Translations under genes and position numbers: made by a program
In this document: positions 5,971 to 12,713 of the stretch, piece after piece
Numbering within the stretch: the stretch's first letter is position 1
Layout of the letters: the number at the start of each line of letters is the position of its first letter
Assembly: GCA_937898525.1 (NCBI GenBank)
Contig: CALCBC010000054.1
Span: forward strand, 1-13,223
Direction of reading: 5' to 3'
Source of the DNA: an uncultured Sphingomonadales bacterium
Lineage (GTDB): Bacteria; Pseudomonadota; Alphaproteobacteria; Sphingomonadales; Sphingomonadaceae
Length of the DNA: 13,223 nt
Notes under the pieces: generated by a model
Database searches by the model: none
Told to the model about the DNA's origin: nothing
Seen by the model: only the letters and a program-made list of their open reading frames with translations

Positions 5971-7356
5971 ATGTCGCCCGCGTTCCTGTTCCTGCTGGCC
6001 CTGGGCCTCGGCCTCGTCGGCTGGCTCGCGGCACGGGCGCGCGCGTGGAGCTTTCGCCGCGCCGCGCCCGAGGGGCGGCTGGCGGCGCTGCCGAACTACC
6101 ACGCCTGGTACGTGGCGCTGTGGATCGCGGTGCCGGTGCTGCTGTTCGGGCTGTTGTGGAGCGCCGTGTCGCCGCAGCTCGTGATGCAGTCGGTGCTGGC
6201 GTCGCCAGAGGCCGCTGCCCTGCCGCCGTTCGGCTTCCAGCGCGACACGATCCTCGGCGAGGCGCGCAGTGTCGCCATCGGCGCGGCGCCGGGGGTGTTC
6301 AATCCCGCCGCGCAGGGCCTGGTCGAGCCGTTCCGCGAGGCGATCGCGCGCTACGACCTGATCGGCCTCGCCGCGACGCTGACGATCGCGTTTGCCGGCG
6401 GTGCCTGGGGGTTTCTGCGCCTGAAGCCGGACTTCGCGGCCCGCCACAAGGTGGAACGCGGCGTGATGGCCCTGCTGCTCCTCGCGTCGCTGGTGGCGAT
6501 CCTGACCACGCTCGGGATCTTCGTCAGCCTGGTGTTCGAGACGGTGCGGTTCTTCGGAATGGTCAGCCCGGTCGATTTCCTGTTCGGGACCCACTGGGGC
6601 CCCGACCCGATGAGCAACGCCGAGAACCCCGACCCGTCGCGCTACGGCGCGCTGCCGCTGTTCTGGGGCACGATCTACATCGGCGCGGTCATCGCCATGG
6701 TCGTCGCCATCCCGCTCGGGCTGATGAGCGCCATCTACCTGACGCAGTACGCGGACCGGCGCGCGCGCAAGGTGCTCAAGCCGGCGCTCGAGATCCTCGC
6801 CGGGGTGCCCACCGTGGTCTACGGCTACTTTGCAGCGCTGACCGTGGCACCGTTCGTGCGTGACCTCGCGCTGGCCGTCGGCATCGCCAATGCCTCGAGC
6901 GAGAGCGCGCTCGCAGCCGGGCTGGTGATGGGGGTGATGATCATTCCCTTCGTCTCGTCGATGGCCGACGATTCGATCGCCGCCGTGCCCCAGGCGATGC
7001 GCGACGGCAGCCTCGCGCTCGGTGCCACGACCAGCGAAACGATCCGCCGGGTGCTGGTCCCCGCCGCGCTCCCCGGGATCGTCGCCGGCGTGATGCTGGC
7101 GATCAGCCGGGCGATTGGCGAGACGATGATCGTGGTCATGGCCGCGGGCGCCACGGCCAACCTGACCGCCAACCCGCTAGAGGCCATGACCACGGTGACC
7201 TTCCAGATCGTCGCCATGCTGACCGGCGAAGGCAGCTTCGACCACCCGGCAACACTGAGCGCGTTCGCGCTCGGCTTCGTGCTGTTCCTTGTAACCCTGG
7301 CGCTCAACGTCATCGCGCTGCGCGTCGTCAGGCGGTTCCGCGAAGCCTATGAGTGA
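5971..7356 (+). CDS. pstC: Phosphate ABC transporter permease PstC (long form)
   Basis: PstC is one half of the membrane channel for phosphate. At 461 residues it is about 150 longer than E. coli PstC. The extra N-terminal half has membrane helices near residues 3-20, 44-65 and 130-150, with a soluble stretch of about 60 residues between the second and third. This matches the extra PstC N-terminal domain often seen in alphaproteobacteria. The permease core begins near 220 (LFWGTIYIGAVIAMVVAIPLG). The cytoplasmic EAA loop (ALGATTSETIRRVLVPAALPG, about residues 349-369), which docks on PstB, is followed by the family pattern AISRAIGETMIVV. Its stop overlaps the pstA start by 8 nt. Confidence 0.95.
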   Translation: MSPAFLFLLALGLGLVGWLAARARAWSFRRAAPEGRLAALPNYHAWYVALWIAVPVLLFGLLWSAVSPQLVMQSVLASPEAAALPPFGFQRDTILGEARSVAIGAAPGVFNPAAQGLVEPFREAIARYDLIGLAATLTIAFAGGAWGFLRLKPDFAARHKVERGVMALLLLASLVAILTTLGIFVSLVFETVRFFGMVSPVDFLFGTHWGPDPMSNAENPDPSRYGALPLFWGTIYIGAVIAMVVAIPLGLMSAIYLTQYADRRARKVLKPALEILAGVPTVVYGYFAALTVAPFVRDLALAVGIANASSESALAAGLVMGVMIIPFVSSMADDSIAAVPQAMRDGSLALGATTSETIRRVLVPAALPGIVAGVMLAISRAIGETMIVVMAAGATANLTANPLEAMTTVTFQIVAMLTGEGSFDHPATLSAFALGFVLFLVTLALNVIALRVVRRFREAYE

Positions 7357-8596
7357 CGCCCTCGCCCCGACCCGCACCGCGGCCTTCGAGGCGCGCCTCA
7401 GGAAGCGCTACGCGGCCGAACGCCGCTTCCGACTGCTTGGCCTTGCGGCGGTGCTGTTCTCGGTCGCGGTGCTAGCGTTCCTGCTGGTGACGATGACGGT
7501 CAACGGGATCGGCGGCTTCCAGCGGACGACCCTGAGGGTTCCGGTCGACTTCACCACCGTCGGTCTTTCGCTGCCTCCGGGTGTCGGCGAAGCCGAGGTC
7601 GCGCGCGCCCTCGAACGGCAGGGCCTGCCCGATCTCGTCCGGTTCAGCGCATCCGAGGCCTTTGGGGAGGAGGCTGCTGCCCAGCTGTCCAGCGACGCCT
7701 GGCGAACGGTCGCGGCGGCCGTCGCCGACGACCCTGCCGTGTTGCAGGGACGAGCGGAGTTCGCGCTTCCCGTCGGCAAGAACCTCGCCTCGGCCTTCTC
7801 CGGCGACGGCCAGCCGGCACTTCAGCCGCTCGCGCGCCGGCTTGCCGAACAGGGTGCTCTTTCCGGGGAATTCGACCCCGGGTTCCTCACCCGGTCGGAT
7901 GCCACCGATCCGCAGCTGGTCGGTATCTGGGGCGCGCTCAAGGGCTCGATGCTGACGATGCTGGTGACGCTCGCCCTCGCCTTCCCGATCGGCGTGCTCG
8001 CCGCGCTCTACCTCGAGGAATACGCGCCGCGGAACCGCTGGACCGACCTGATCGAGGTCTCGATCAACAATCTTGCCGCGGTGCCCTCGATCATCTTCGG
8101 CCTGCTGGGGCTCGCAGTATTCCTGACACTGTTCCCGAACATGCGCTCGGCGCCGCTGATCGGCGGCATGACCCTGGCACTGATGACCATGCCCGTGATC
8201 GTCATCGCCGGGCGCAACGCGATCAAGGCCGTGCCCCCGTCGATCCGCGACGGGGCGATGGCGCTTGGCGCCTCGCCGATCCAGGTCGTGTTCCACCACG
8301 TGCTGCCGCTGGCGCTGCCCGGCATCCTCACGGGCACGATCATCGGCATGGCCCGCGCGCTCGGCGAGACCGCGCCGCTGCTGATGATCGGCATGCGCGC
8401 CTTCGTCGCCACGCCGCCGGACGGGTTGACCGACCCGGCGACCGTGCTGCCGGTGCAGATCTTCCTGTGGTCCGACGAGATCGACCGCGGGTTCGTCGAA
8501 CGGACCAGCGCCGCGATCATCGTCCTCCTGGGGTTCCTGCTGGCGATGAACGCACTCGCCATCTACCTCCGCAACCGTTTCGAGAAGACATGGTGA
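7349..8596 (+). CDS. pstA: Phosphate ABC transporter permease PstA (long form)
   Basis: PstA is the second membrane half of the phosphate channel and pairs with PstC. It has 415 residues, against about 290 in E. coli. After a first helix (about 28-50) there is an insert of roughly 140 residues, probably periplasmic, before the second helix (about 197-222). This agrees with the N-terminal domain (DUF3333) known from alphaproteobacterial PstA. The core is conserved, with SINNLAAVPSIIFGLLGLAV, the EAA loop ALGASPIQVVFHHVLPLALPG and ARALGETAPLLMIG. The gene overlaps pstC by 8 nt and pstB by 7 nt, so translation is probably coupled along the operon. Confidence 0.95.
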   Translation: MSDALAPTRTAAFEARLRKRYAAERRFRLLGLAAVLFSVAVLAFLLVTMTVNGIGGFQRTTLRVPVDFTTVGLSLPPGVGEAEVARALERQGLPDLVRFSASEAFGEEAAAQLSSDAWRTVAAAVADDPAVLQGRAEFALPVGKNLASAFSGDGQPALQPLARRLAEQGALSGEFDPGFLTRSDATDPQLVGIWGALKGSMLTMLVTLALAFPIGVLAALYLEEYAPRNRWTDLIEVSINNLAAVPSIIFGLLGLAVFLTLFPNMRSAPLIGGMTLALMTMPVIVIAGRNAIKAVPPSIRDGAMALGASPIQVVFHHVLPLALPGILTGTIIGMARALGETAPLLMIGMRAFVATPPDGLTDPATVLPVQIFLWSDEIDRGFVERTSAAIIVLLGFLLAMNALAIYLRNRFEKTW

Positions 8597-9369
8597 CCGA
8601 ACCGACCATCCCCGAGCCGAAGATGCGCGCGCGCGACGTCTCCGTGTTCTACGGCGACAAGAAGGCCGTGGACTCGGTCACTATCGACATCCCGCGCGAA
8701 TACGTGACCGCCTTCATCGGGCCGTCCGGCTGCGGCAAGTCGACCTTCCTGCGCGCGCTCAATCGAATGAACGACACGATCGCCAGCGCGCGGGTCGAAG
8801 GCACGATCGAACTCGACGGGGAGGATATCTACCGCTCGAACATGGACGTCGTGCAGCTGCGCGCCCGGGTCGGCATGGTATTCCAGAAGCCCAACCCGTT
8901 CCCCAAGTCGATCTTCGAGAACGTGGCCTATGGCCCTCGCATCCACGGCCTCGCCGGCAACCGCAGCGAGCTCGAGGCGATCGTCGAGAAGGCGCTGCGG
9001 CGGGCCGGCCTGTGGGACGAGGTCAAGGACCGCCTGGACGATTCGGGCACCGCGCTCTCCGGCGGGCAGCAGCAGCGGCTGTGCATCGCCCGTGCGATCG
9101 CCGTGCAGCCCGAGGTGATCCTGATGGACGAGCCGTGCTCGGCGCTCGATCCGATCGCCACCGCCCGGATCGAAGAGCTGATCGACGAACTACGCGGTCG
9201 CTACGCGATAGTCATCGTCACCCACTCGATGCAGCAGGCCGCGCGCGTGTCGCAGCGCACCGCGTTCTTCCACCTCGGGCGGATGGTCGAATACGGCGAG
9301 ACCTCGGAAATCTTCACCAATCCCCGCGAAGAGCGGACCAAGGATTACATCACCGGCCGCTACGGATAG
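8590..9369 (+). CDS. pstB: Phosphate ABC transporter ATP-binding protein PstB
   Basis: PstB is the ATPase that drives phosphate import and, with PhoU, helps report phosphate status to PhoR. From the ATG at 8590 (GAGAAG just upstream, overlapping pstA by 7 nt) it has 259 residues, the usual PstB length. All ABC motifs are present: Walker A GPSGCGKST (44-52), the Q-loop region FQKPNPFPKSIFENVAYGPR, the signature LSGGQQQR (156-163), Walker B LMDEP (178-182) and the H-loop His212 in VTHSM. The PstB-specific NPFPKSI stretch separates it from other ABC ATPases. phoU starts 11 nt downstream. Confidence 0.97.
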   Translation: MVTEPTIPEPKMRARDVSVFYGDKKAVDSVTIDIPREYVTAFIGPSGCGKSTFLRALNRMNDTIASARVEGTIELDGEDIYRSNMDVVQLRARVGMVFQKPNPFPKSIFENVAYGPRIHGLAGNRSELEAIVEKALRRAGLWDEVKDRLDDSGTALSGGQQQRLCIARAIAVQPEVILMDEPCSALDPIATARIEELIDELRGRYAIVIVTHSMQQAARVSQRTAFFHLGRMVEYGETSEIFTNPREERTKDYITGRYG

Positions 9370-9380
9370 GATCACGGGCG

Positions 9381-10049
9381 ATGGCAGAGCACACGGTCAA
9401 GGCATTCGACGAGGACATCACCCGGCTGCGCGGCCTGATCGCCGAAATGGGCGGGCTCGCCGAGCTGGCGATCGAGGAAGGGATGCGCGCGCTGGTCAGG
9501 GGCGACGAGGCGCTCAGCCAGGAGGTCGTCGCCCGCGACAAGAAGCTCGACGCGCTCGAGAGCGAGGTCGACGCGATGGCCGTGCGGACGCTCGCCCTGC
9601 GCGCACCGATGGCCGACGACCTGCGCGAGATCGTCGCCGCGCTCAAGATCGGGGGGGTGATCGAGCGCATCGGCGACTACGCGAAGAACATCGCCAAGCG
9701 CGTCAACCGCATCAAGGACCGCAGCCGGTTCGAGCCGCTGACGCTGATCCCGGCAATGGCCGAGCTCGCCGCAGAGATGGTCCACGACGTGCTGACCGCC
9801 TATGCTGCACGCGACCCGGTTCTGGCGCGCGAGGTGATCGAGCGCGACGCCAAGGTCGACGCGTTCTACGACAGCGTGTTCCGCAACCTGGTCAGCTTCA
9901 TGGTCGAGAACCCGGCGACGATCAGCAGCGCGGCCGAGCTGCTGTTCGTGGCGCGCAACCTCGAGCGGATCGGCGACCACGCAACCAACATCGCCGAGAT
10001 GGTCCACTACGCCGCCGTCGGCACTTATCCGCCCGACCGCGAGAGTTGA
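9381..10049 (+). CDS. phoU: Phosphate signalling regulator PhoU
   Basis: The start is the ATG at 9381 with AGGA 9 nt upstream, giving 222 residues. It consists of two tandem PhoU three-helix domains. The first carries LDALESEVDAMAVRTLALR and KIGGVIERIGDYAKNIAKRV; the second carries VDAFYDSVFRNLVSFMVEN and RNLERIGDHATNIAEMVHY. These repeated RIGD and acidic motifs bind metal clusters in known structures. PhoU is a cytoplasmic negative regulator that links PstB/PstC to PhoR and keeps PhoB unphosphorylated when phosphate is plentiful. The candidate Pho box of phoB begins at its stop codon. Confidence 0.96.
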   Translation: MAEHTVKAFDEDITRLRGLIAEMGGLAELAIEEGMRALVRGDEALSQEVVARDKKLDALESEVDAMAVRTLALRAPMADDLREIVAALKIGGVIERIGDYAKNIAKRVNRIKDRSRFEPLTLIPAMAELAAEMVHDVLTAYAARDPVLAREVIERDAKVDAFYDSVFRNLVSFMVENPATISSAAELLFVARNLERIGDHATNIAEMVHYAAVGTYPPDRES

Positions 10050-10077
10050 AACAAAACTGCCGCAAAACCGACTTATG
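10046..10077 (+). promoter_or_regulatory. Candidate Pho box and -10 element for phoB
   Basis: TTGAAAC (10046), AAAA, CTGCCGC (10057), AAAA and CCGACTT (10068) form three heptamers in 11-bp phase, overlapping the phoU stop. Taking the first two as the box, about 12 of 18 positions match the E. coli consensus, and AAAACTGC is shared with the porin box. A -10-like CTTATG at 10072-10077 begins 9 bp after that box, the same spacing as the other two promoters. It is weaker than the porin and pstS sites but would give phoB its own autoregulated promoter. Confidence 0.45.
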
Positions 10078-10094
10078 ACGACAGCGTCGTGACC

Positions 10095-10099
10095 GGAGG
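10095..10099 (+). promoter_or_regulatory. Ribosome binding site deciding the phoB start
   Basis: GGAGG ends directly before the A of the ATG at 10100, which is too close to serve that codon. It stands 9 nt before the in-frame GTG at 10109, so GTG is the likelier start of phoB. Confidence 0.7.
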
Positions 10100-10108
10100 A
10101 TGCGAATC

Positions 10109-10798
10109 GTGACGTCGCCCAAGCTGCTGCTGGTCGAGGACGACCAGGCGCTGGCCGAGCTGCTCGAATACCGCTTCGCGAACGAGGGCTACGACGTTCG
10201 CGTCACCGCGGACGGCGACGAAGCGCTGATCTACGCTTCCGAGGAGACGCCCGACCTCGTGATTCTCGACTGGATGATCGAAGGCACAAGCGGGATCGAG
10301 GTCTGCCGGCGGCTGCGCCGCGACAAGGCGACCGCGCATGTGCCGATCATCATGCTGACGGCGCGCGAAGCCGAGGACGACCGCGTGCGCGGGCTCGAAA
10401 CCGGTGCGGACGATTACGTGACCAAGCCGTTCTCCCCCCGCGAGTTGCTCGCGCGCGTTTCGGCGGTCTTGCGACGCGTGCGCCCCGCGCTCGCCGGCGA
10501 GACGATCGAAGCGGGCGATCTCAGGCTCGATCCGGTGGCCCACCGGGTCGAGCGTCGCGGCCGCCCCTTGCGGATCGGCCCGACCGAATATCGTCTGCTC
10601 AAGTTCTTCATGGAGCACCCGCGCCGCGTATTCTCGCGCAGCCAGCTGCTCGACGCGGTGTGGGGGACTGACAGCGAGATCGAGGAACGCACGGTCGACG
10701 TGCACATCCGCCGGCTGCGCAAGGCGATCGCGCTCGACGACGGGCGCGACCCCATCCGTACGGTCCGGTCGGCCGGCTACGCGCTCGAGCCTGTCTAG
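10109..10798 (+). CDS. phoB: Phosphate-regulon response regulator PhoB
   Basis: From the GTG at 10109, chosen by the GGAGG 9 nt upstream, the protein has 229 residues. The receiver domain (about 1-118) has the acidic pair Asp11-Asp12, the phospho-acceptor Asp54 (VILDWMI) and Lys106 (YVTKPFSP). The C-terminal OmpR/PhoB winged-helix domain (about 130-226) has LRIGPTEYRLLKFFMEHPRR and the recognition-helix region RTVDVHIRRLRKAI. Phosphorylated by PhoR, it binds Pho boxes and activates transcription with the housekeeping sigma factor. It is the last gene of the cluster and may be transcribed both by read-through from pstS and from its own promoter. Its stop is 3 bp from that of the opposing gene. 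Confidence 0.96.
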   Translation: MTSPKLLLVEDDQALAELLEYRFANEGYDVRVTADGDEALIYASEETPDLVILDWMIEGTSGIEVCRRLRRDKATAHVPIIMLTAREAEDDRVRGLETGADDYVTKPFSPRELLARVSAVLRRVRPALAGETIEAGDLRLDPVAHRVERRGRPLRIGPTEYRLLKFFMEHPRRVFSRSQLLDAVWGTDSEIEERTVDVHIRRLRKAIALDDGRDPIRTVRSAGYALEPV

Positions 10799-10805
10799 GC
10801 CCTAG
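10795..10805. other. Palindrome joining two convergent stop codons
   Basis: CTAGG, a central C and CCTAG form a perfect 11-bp palindrome. It contains the TAG stop of phoB (10796-10798) on the plus strand and the TAG stop of the opposing gene (10802-10804) on the minus strand. There is no T-run and no longer stem, so it does not look like a standard bidirectional terminator. Confidence 0.6.
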
Positions 10806-11080
10806 TAATCACCCCCGGCGTCGACGGCCGGGCGCTGGGTGAAGTCGGGGCGCAGGACCGCCCCGAAGTCCTCGCTCGGCGGCGTCATTCGCACGTGGAT
10901 GTACGGGACCCAGACGTCACCGTACTGCGCGCGCTGGTACCAGAGGTCGAGCACGTCGTACGAGGCCCACGAGCCGTCGGGCTCCTGCAGCCGGATGCCC
11001 TCGCCGATGCGCGGCACGACCAGGAACTTGAGCTGGACCTGGCTCTGGTGAGTCTCGTTCTGGACTTCGATCTCGATCAA
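10802..11080 (-). CDS. Conserved-looking 92-residue protein of unknown function
   Basis: I do not recognise this protein. It starts at a TTG, supported by GAGGTG 8 nt upstream. The product is acidic and soluble, with no signal peptide or membrane helix. The N-terminal half looks like beta-strands (QLKFLVVPRIGEGIRLQE, then GSWASYDVLDLWYQR), followed by VWVPYIHVRM and a disordered-looking tail. The pattern VVPRIGEGIRL resembles small beta-barrel modules but no family can be named. It is the most distal gene of the minus-strand run, 47 nt after the CheY-like gene, so the two are probably co-transcribed. The sustained coding quality and good ribosome site argue that it is real despite the rare start codon. 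Confidence 0.72.
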   Translation of the reverse strand: MIEIEVQNETHQSQVQLKFLVVPRIGEGIRLQEPDGSWASYDVLDLWYQRAQYGDVWVPYIHVRMTPPSEDFGAVLRPDFTQRPAVDAGGDY

Positions 11081-11088
11081 CTTGAAAT

Positions 11089-11094
11089 CACCTC
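11089..11094 (-). promoter_or_regulatory. Ribosome binding site for a TTG start
   Basis: On the minus strand this reads GAGGTG, 8 nt before the TTG at 11080. No ATG start lies nearby in frame, and the GTG within this site reads into a stop after four codons. The site therefore supports TTG initiation. Confidence 0.65.
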
Positions 11095-11127
11095 GCTAAG
11101 TTTGTCGGAAGAACCGCACTGCAAGGA

Positions 11128-11493
11128 TCACGCAAGCCCGATCCGCGCCAGCTTCACCTGGAGCGTATCGTGGTCGAACGGCTTCATCACGTACTCGTCC
11201 GCCCCCGAGGCGATCCCCTCACGGACGTGGGCGACGTCGTGCTCGGTGGTGCAGAACACGACCTTCGGCCGGTCGCCGCCGTCCATCTCGCGCAGGGCCA
11301 CGATGAACTCGATACCGCTCATCACGGGCATGTTCCAGTCGAGGAGGACCAGGTCGGGCATGGTCTCGCGGCACTTCTCCAGCGCCTCCAGCCCATTCTC
11401 GGCTTCATCGACCTCGAACCCGAACCCTTCGACGATGTGGCGCGAGACCTTGCGGATCACGCGCGAGTCGTCGACGATCAGGCAGTGTTTCAT
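11128..11493 (-). CDS. CheY-like single-domain response regulator
   Basis: From the ATG at 11493 (GGGACGGG upstream) the protein has 121 residues, a receiver domain with no output domain. The acidic pair is Asp8-Asp9 (LIVDDSRVIRK), the phospho-acceptor is Asp52 (LLDWNMPVMSG), the switch threonine lies in VVFCTTEHD (82-83) and Lys104 sits in YVMKPFD, so it should be phosphorylatable. It would act through protein contacts, as CheY-type proteins do at motors or in phosphorelays. It lacks the FATGUY motif of the SdrG-type stress regulators of sphingomonads. No kinase or chemotaxis gene is in view, so the pathway is open. The PilZ gene lies upstream on the same strand, 97 nt away, with a hairpin between. 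Confidence 0.9.
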   Translation of the reverse strand: MKHCLIVDDSRVIRKVSRHIVEGFGFEVDEAENGLEALEKCRETMPDLVLLDWNMPVMSGIEFIVALREMDGGDRPKVVFCTTEHDVAHVREGIASGADEYVMKPFDHDTLQVKLARIGLA

Positions 11494-11521
11494 GGCGCCC
11501 GTCCCGTTTGAGTTTTGGCCT

Positions 11522-11543
11522 CGGTAAGACCGAAGTCTAACCG
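11522..11543 (-). other. UUCG-capped hairpin before the CheY-like gene
   Basis: On the minus strand CGGTTAGAC, TTCG and GTCTTACCG form a 9-bp stem with one mismatch, closed by C(UUCG)G, an exceptionally stable RNA tetraloop. It lies between the PilZ stop (11593) and the CheY-like start (11493). No T-run follows on either strand, so it is not a clear intrinsic terminator. It could be a leader structure, an RNA-processing barrier or a factor-assisted end. Confidence 0.5.
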
Positions 11544-11592
11544 TTGGATTAAGCTCCGCCCGAGCCCAACCCCCTATCGCGCTGCCCAACCG

Positions 11593-11958
11593 CTAGCCCG
11601 CCCTGGGCCTGCGGATGGCGACCACATTAGGCTCAGCAGCGGCTTGCGCCAACCGGCTAACGAGCGCTTCATCGAGCGCCTCCTCGAATTCCACACCGAG
11701 CGAGCCTCGCTTCACCCAGCACAGCCGCGCCGCGAACGGGCCGGCTTCGCCAAGCCAGAGCTGCAGCGGGTCGTTCTTGGTAACGCCGGCAGCGACACCG
11801 AGCAGGCGGCAGCCGGTTCGCCCGAGATCCATGACGAGGACATCCTGAACCTCGCGGTCGGCGGCCCGGCACCGAGCCTCGAGGCTGACACGATGGCGCG
11901 AATCATCGCGCGCATGTTCGATGCGGTTCGAAAGAGCTGCGGTTTTGGACCTGGCCAT
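11593..11958 (-). CDS. PilZ-domain protein with a degenerate second motif
   Basis: The likely start is the ATG at 11958, giving 121 residues. A GTG at 12015, overlapping the end of the upstream gene, is possible but its GGAGG lies only 3 nt away. PilZ domains bind cyclic di-GMP through an RxxxR motif and a (D/N)xSxxG motif. Here RDDSR (Arg17 and Arg21) is intact. The second motif reads DLGRTG (44-49), with Gly replacing the usual Ser. The downstream strand LGVEFEEAL is typical. The protein is soluble and has no other domain, so it would act as an adaptor or receptor. Reduced ligand affinity is an inference from the substitution. Confidence 0.82.
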   Translation of the reverse strand: MARSKTAALSNRIEHARDDSRHRVSLEARCRAADREVQDVLVMDLGRTGCRLLGVAAGVTKNDPLQLWLGEAGPFAARLCWVKRGSLGVEFEEALDEALVSRLAQAAAEPNVVAIRRPRAG

Positions 11959-12005
11959 GCGGCAACGTTGGGTGCCTACCGTTAATGTTCCCTTTCGCCG
12001 CAATC

Positions 12006-12713
12006 CTAACGGCACACTCCTCCGAACGATCGCCCCGCCTGGTCGAGATGGAAGTGATCGGCGTGCGCGGCATTGTAGTCGGGAGAAAGCACGGTTCCGA
12101 ACGCCCGGCAGGCCTCGTCGCGCGCGCGGCGCAGGAAGGCGGCTTCCGGGCCCGCCCCTGCCCAGCTTCCCGCGACGCTGATGCGCCTGCCGTCGTCGAG
12201 GACGAAGGCCGCGATGTCGATCGCGTTGCCGGTAGCGTGCTCGCTCCAGCGTCCTTCCCGCTGGCCGTAGAGTCTGCGGCAGCTGTAGGCACCGAGGTGC
12301 TCGATCCGCGCCACGTTCGCCCCCAGCAGCTCGCGGGCAGCGGGTTGCACGCCCTGCCGTAGCCAGAGCTTGAACCCGGCGCCGATCGCGCAGGTCGTCG
12401 GCGGTGGAGCGGGATCGAGCGGTGCTTCGGTGAGGACCGTCCGGTCGTCGCGAAGACAGGGGCCTTCGCCTTGTCCGGGCAGTACCTCGAAAGCTGCACC
12501 GCTGCGCTCAAGCACCTCGCGGCATTCCGCGGGATCGCCCCGCAAGGCTGCCAGCTTGCGCTGGGTGGCCCAGCCCGGCGGATCGCGCAGGTCGAGCGGG
12601 GCCCAGGGGTTGTGCTGCGGATGATCGGCAAGCCAACCGCGCCCCGCGAGAAGGAGCGCGCCTGAGACGAACAGGGCCAGCGCCACCTGGTCGAACGGCC
12701 AGGCGCGCCTCAC
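12006..12713 (-). CDS. Extensin-like family protein, putative zinc peptidase fold
   Basis: The start is a GTG overlapping the LysE stop by 4 nt (GTGA). No ribosome site is evident, so translation is probably coupled. The 235-residue product has an N-terminal membrane anchor or uncleaved signal (residues about 8-29) and an extracytoplasmic domain. The C-terminal half matches the bacterial extensin-like family, related to D-Ala-D-Ala carboxypeptidase folds. It has HATGNAIDI (His159, Asp166) and HADHFHLD (His217, Asp219, His220, His222), which supply the likely zinc ligands. Six cysteines (64, 86, 108, 145, 202, 234) suggest disulfides in the periplasm. A role in peptidoglycan trimming is plausible but unproven. 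The open frame continues upstream to 13187, but that extension only shadows the LysE gene. Confidence 0.85.
   Translation of the reverse strand: MRRAWPFDQVALALFVSGALLLAGRGWLADHPQHNPWAPLDLRDPPGWATQRKLAALRGDPAECREVLERSGAAFEVLPGQGEGPCLRDDRTVLTEAPLDPAPPPTTCAIGAGFKLWLRQGVQPAARELLGANVARIEHLGAYSCRRLYGQREGRWSEHATGNAIDIAAFVLDDGRRISVAGSWAGAGPEAAFLRRARDEACRAFGTVLSPDYNAAHADHFHLDQAGRSFGGVCR

Noticed and set aside
4654..6594. Very long minus-strand frame of 646 codons
   Set aside because: It lies antisense to the porin, pstS and pstC genes, which have unmistakable family motifs. Long antisense frames are common in GC-rich coding DNA.
10100..10102. ATG as the phoB start codon
   Set aside because: The only strong ribosome site, GGAGG at 10095-10099, directly abuts it. 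The GTG at 10109 has a proper 9-nt spacing.
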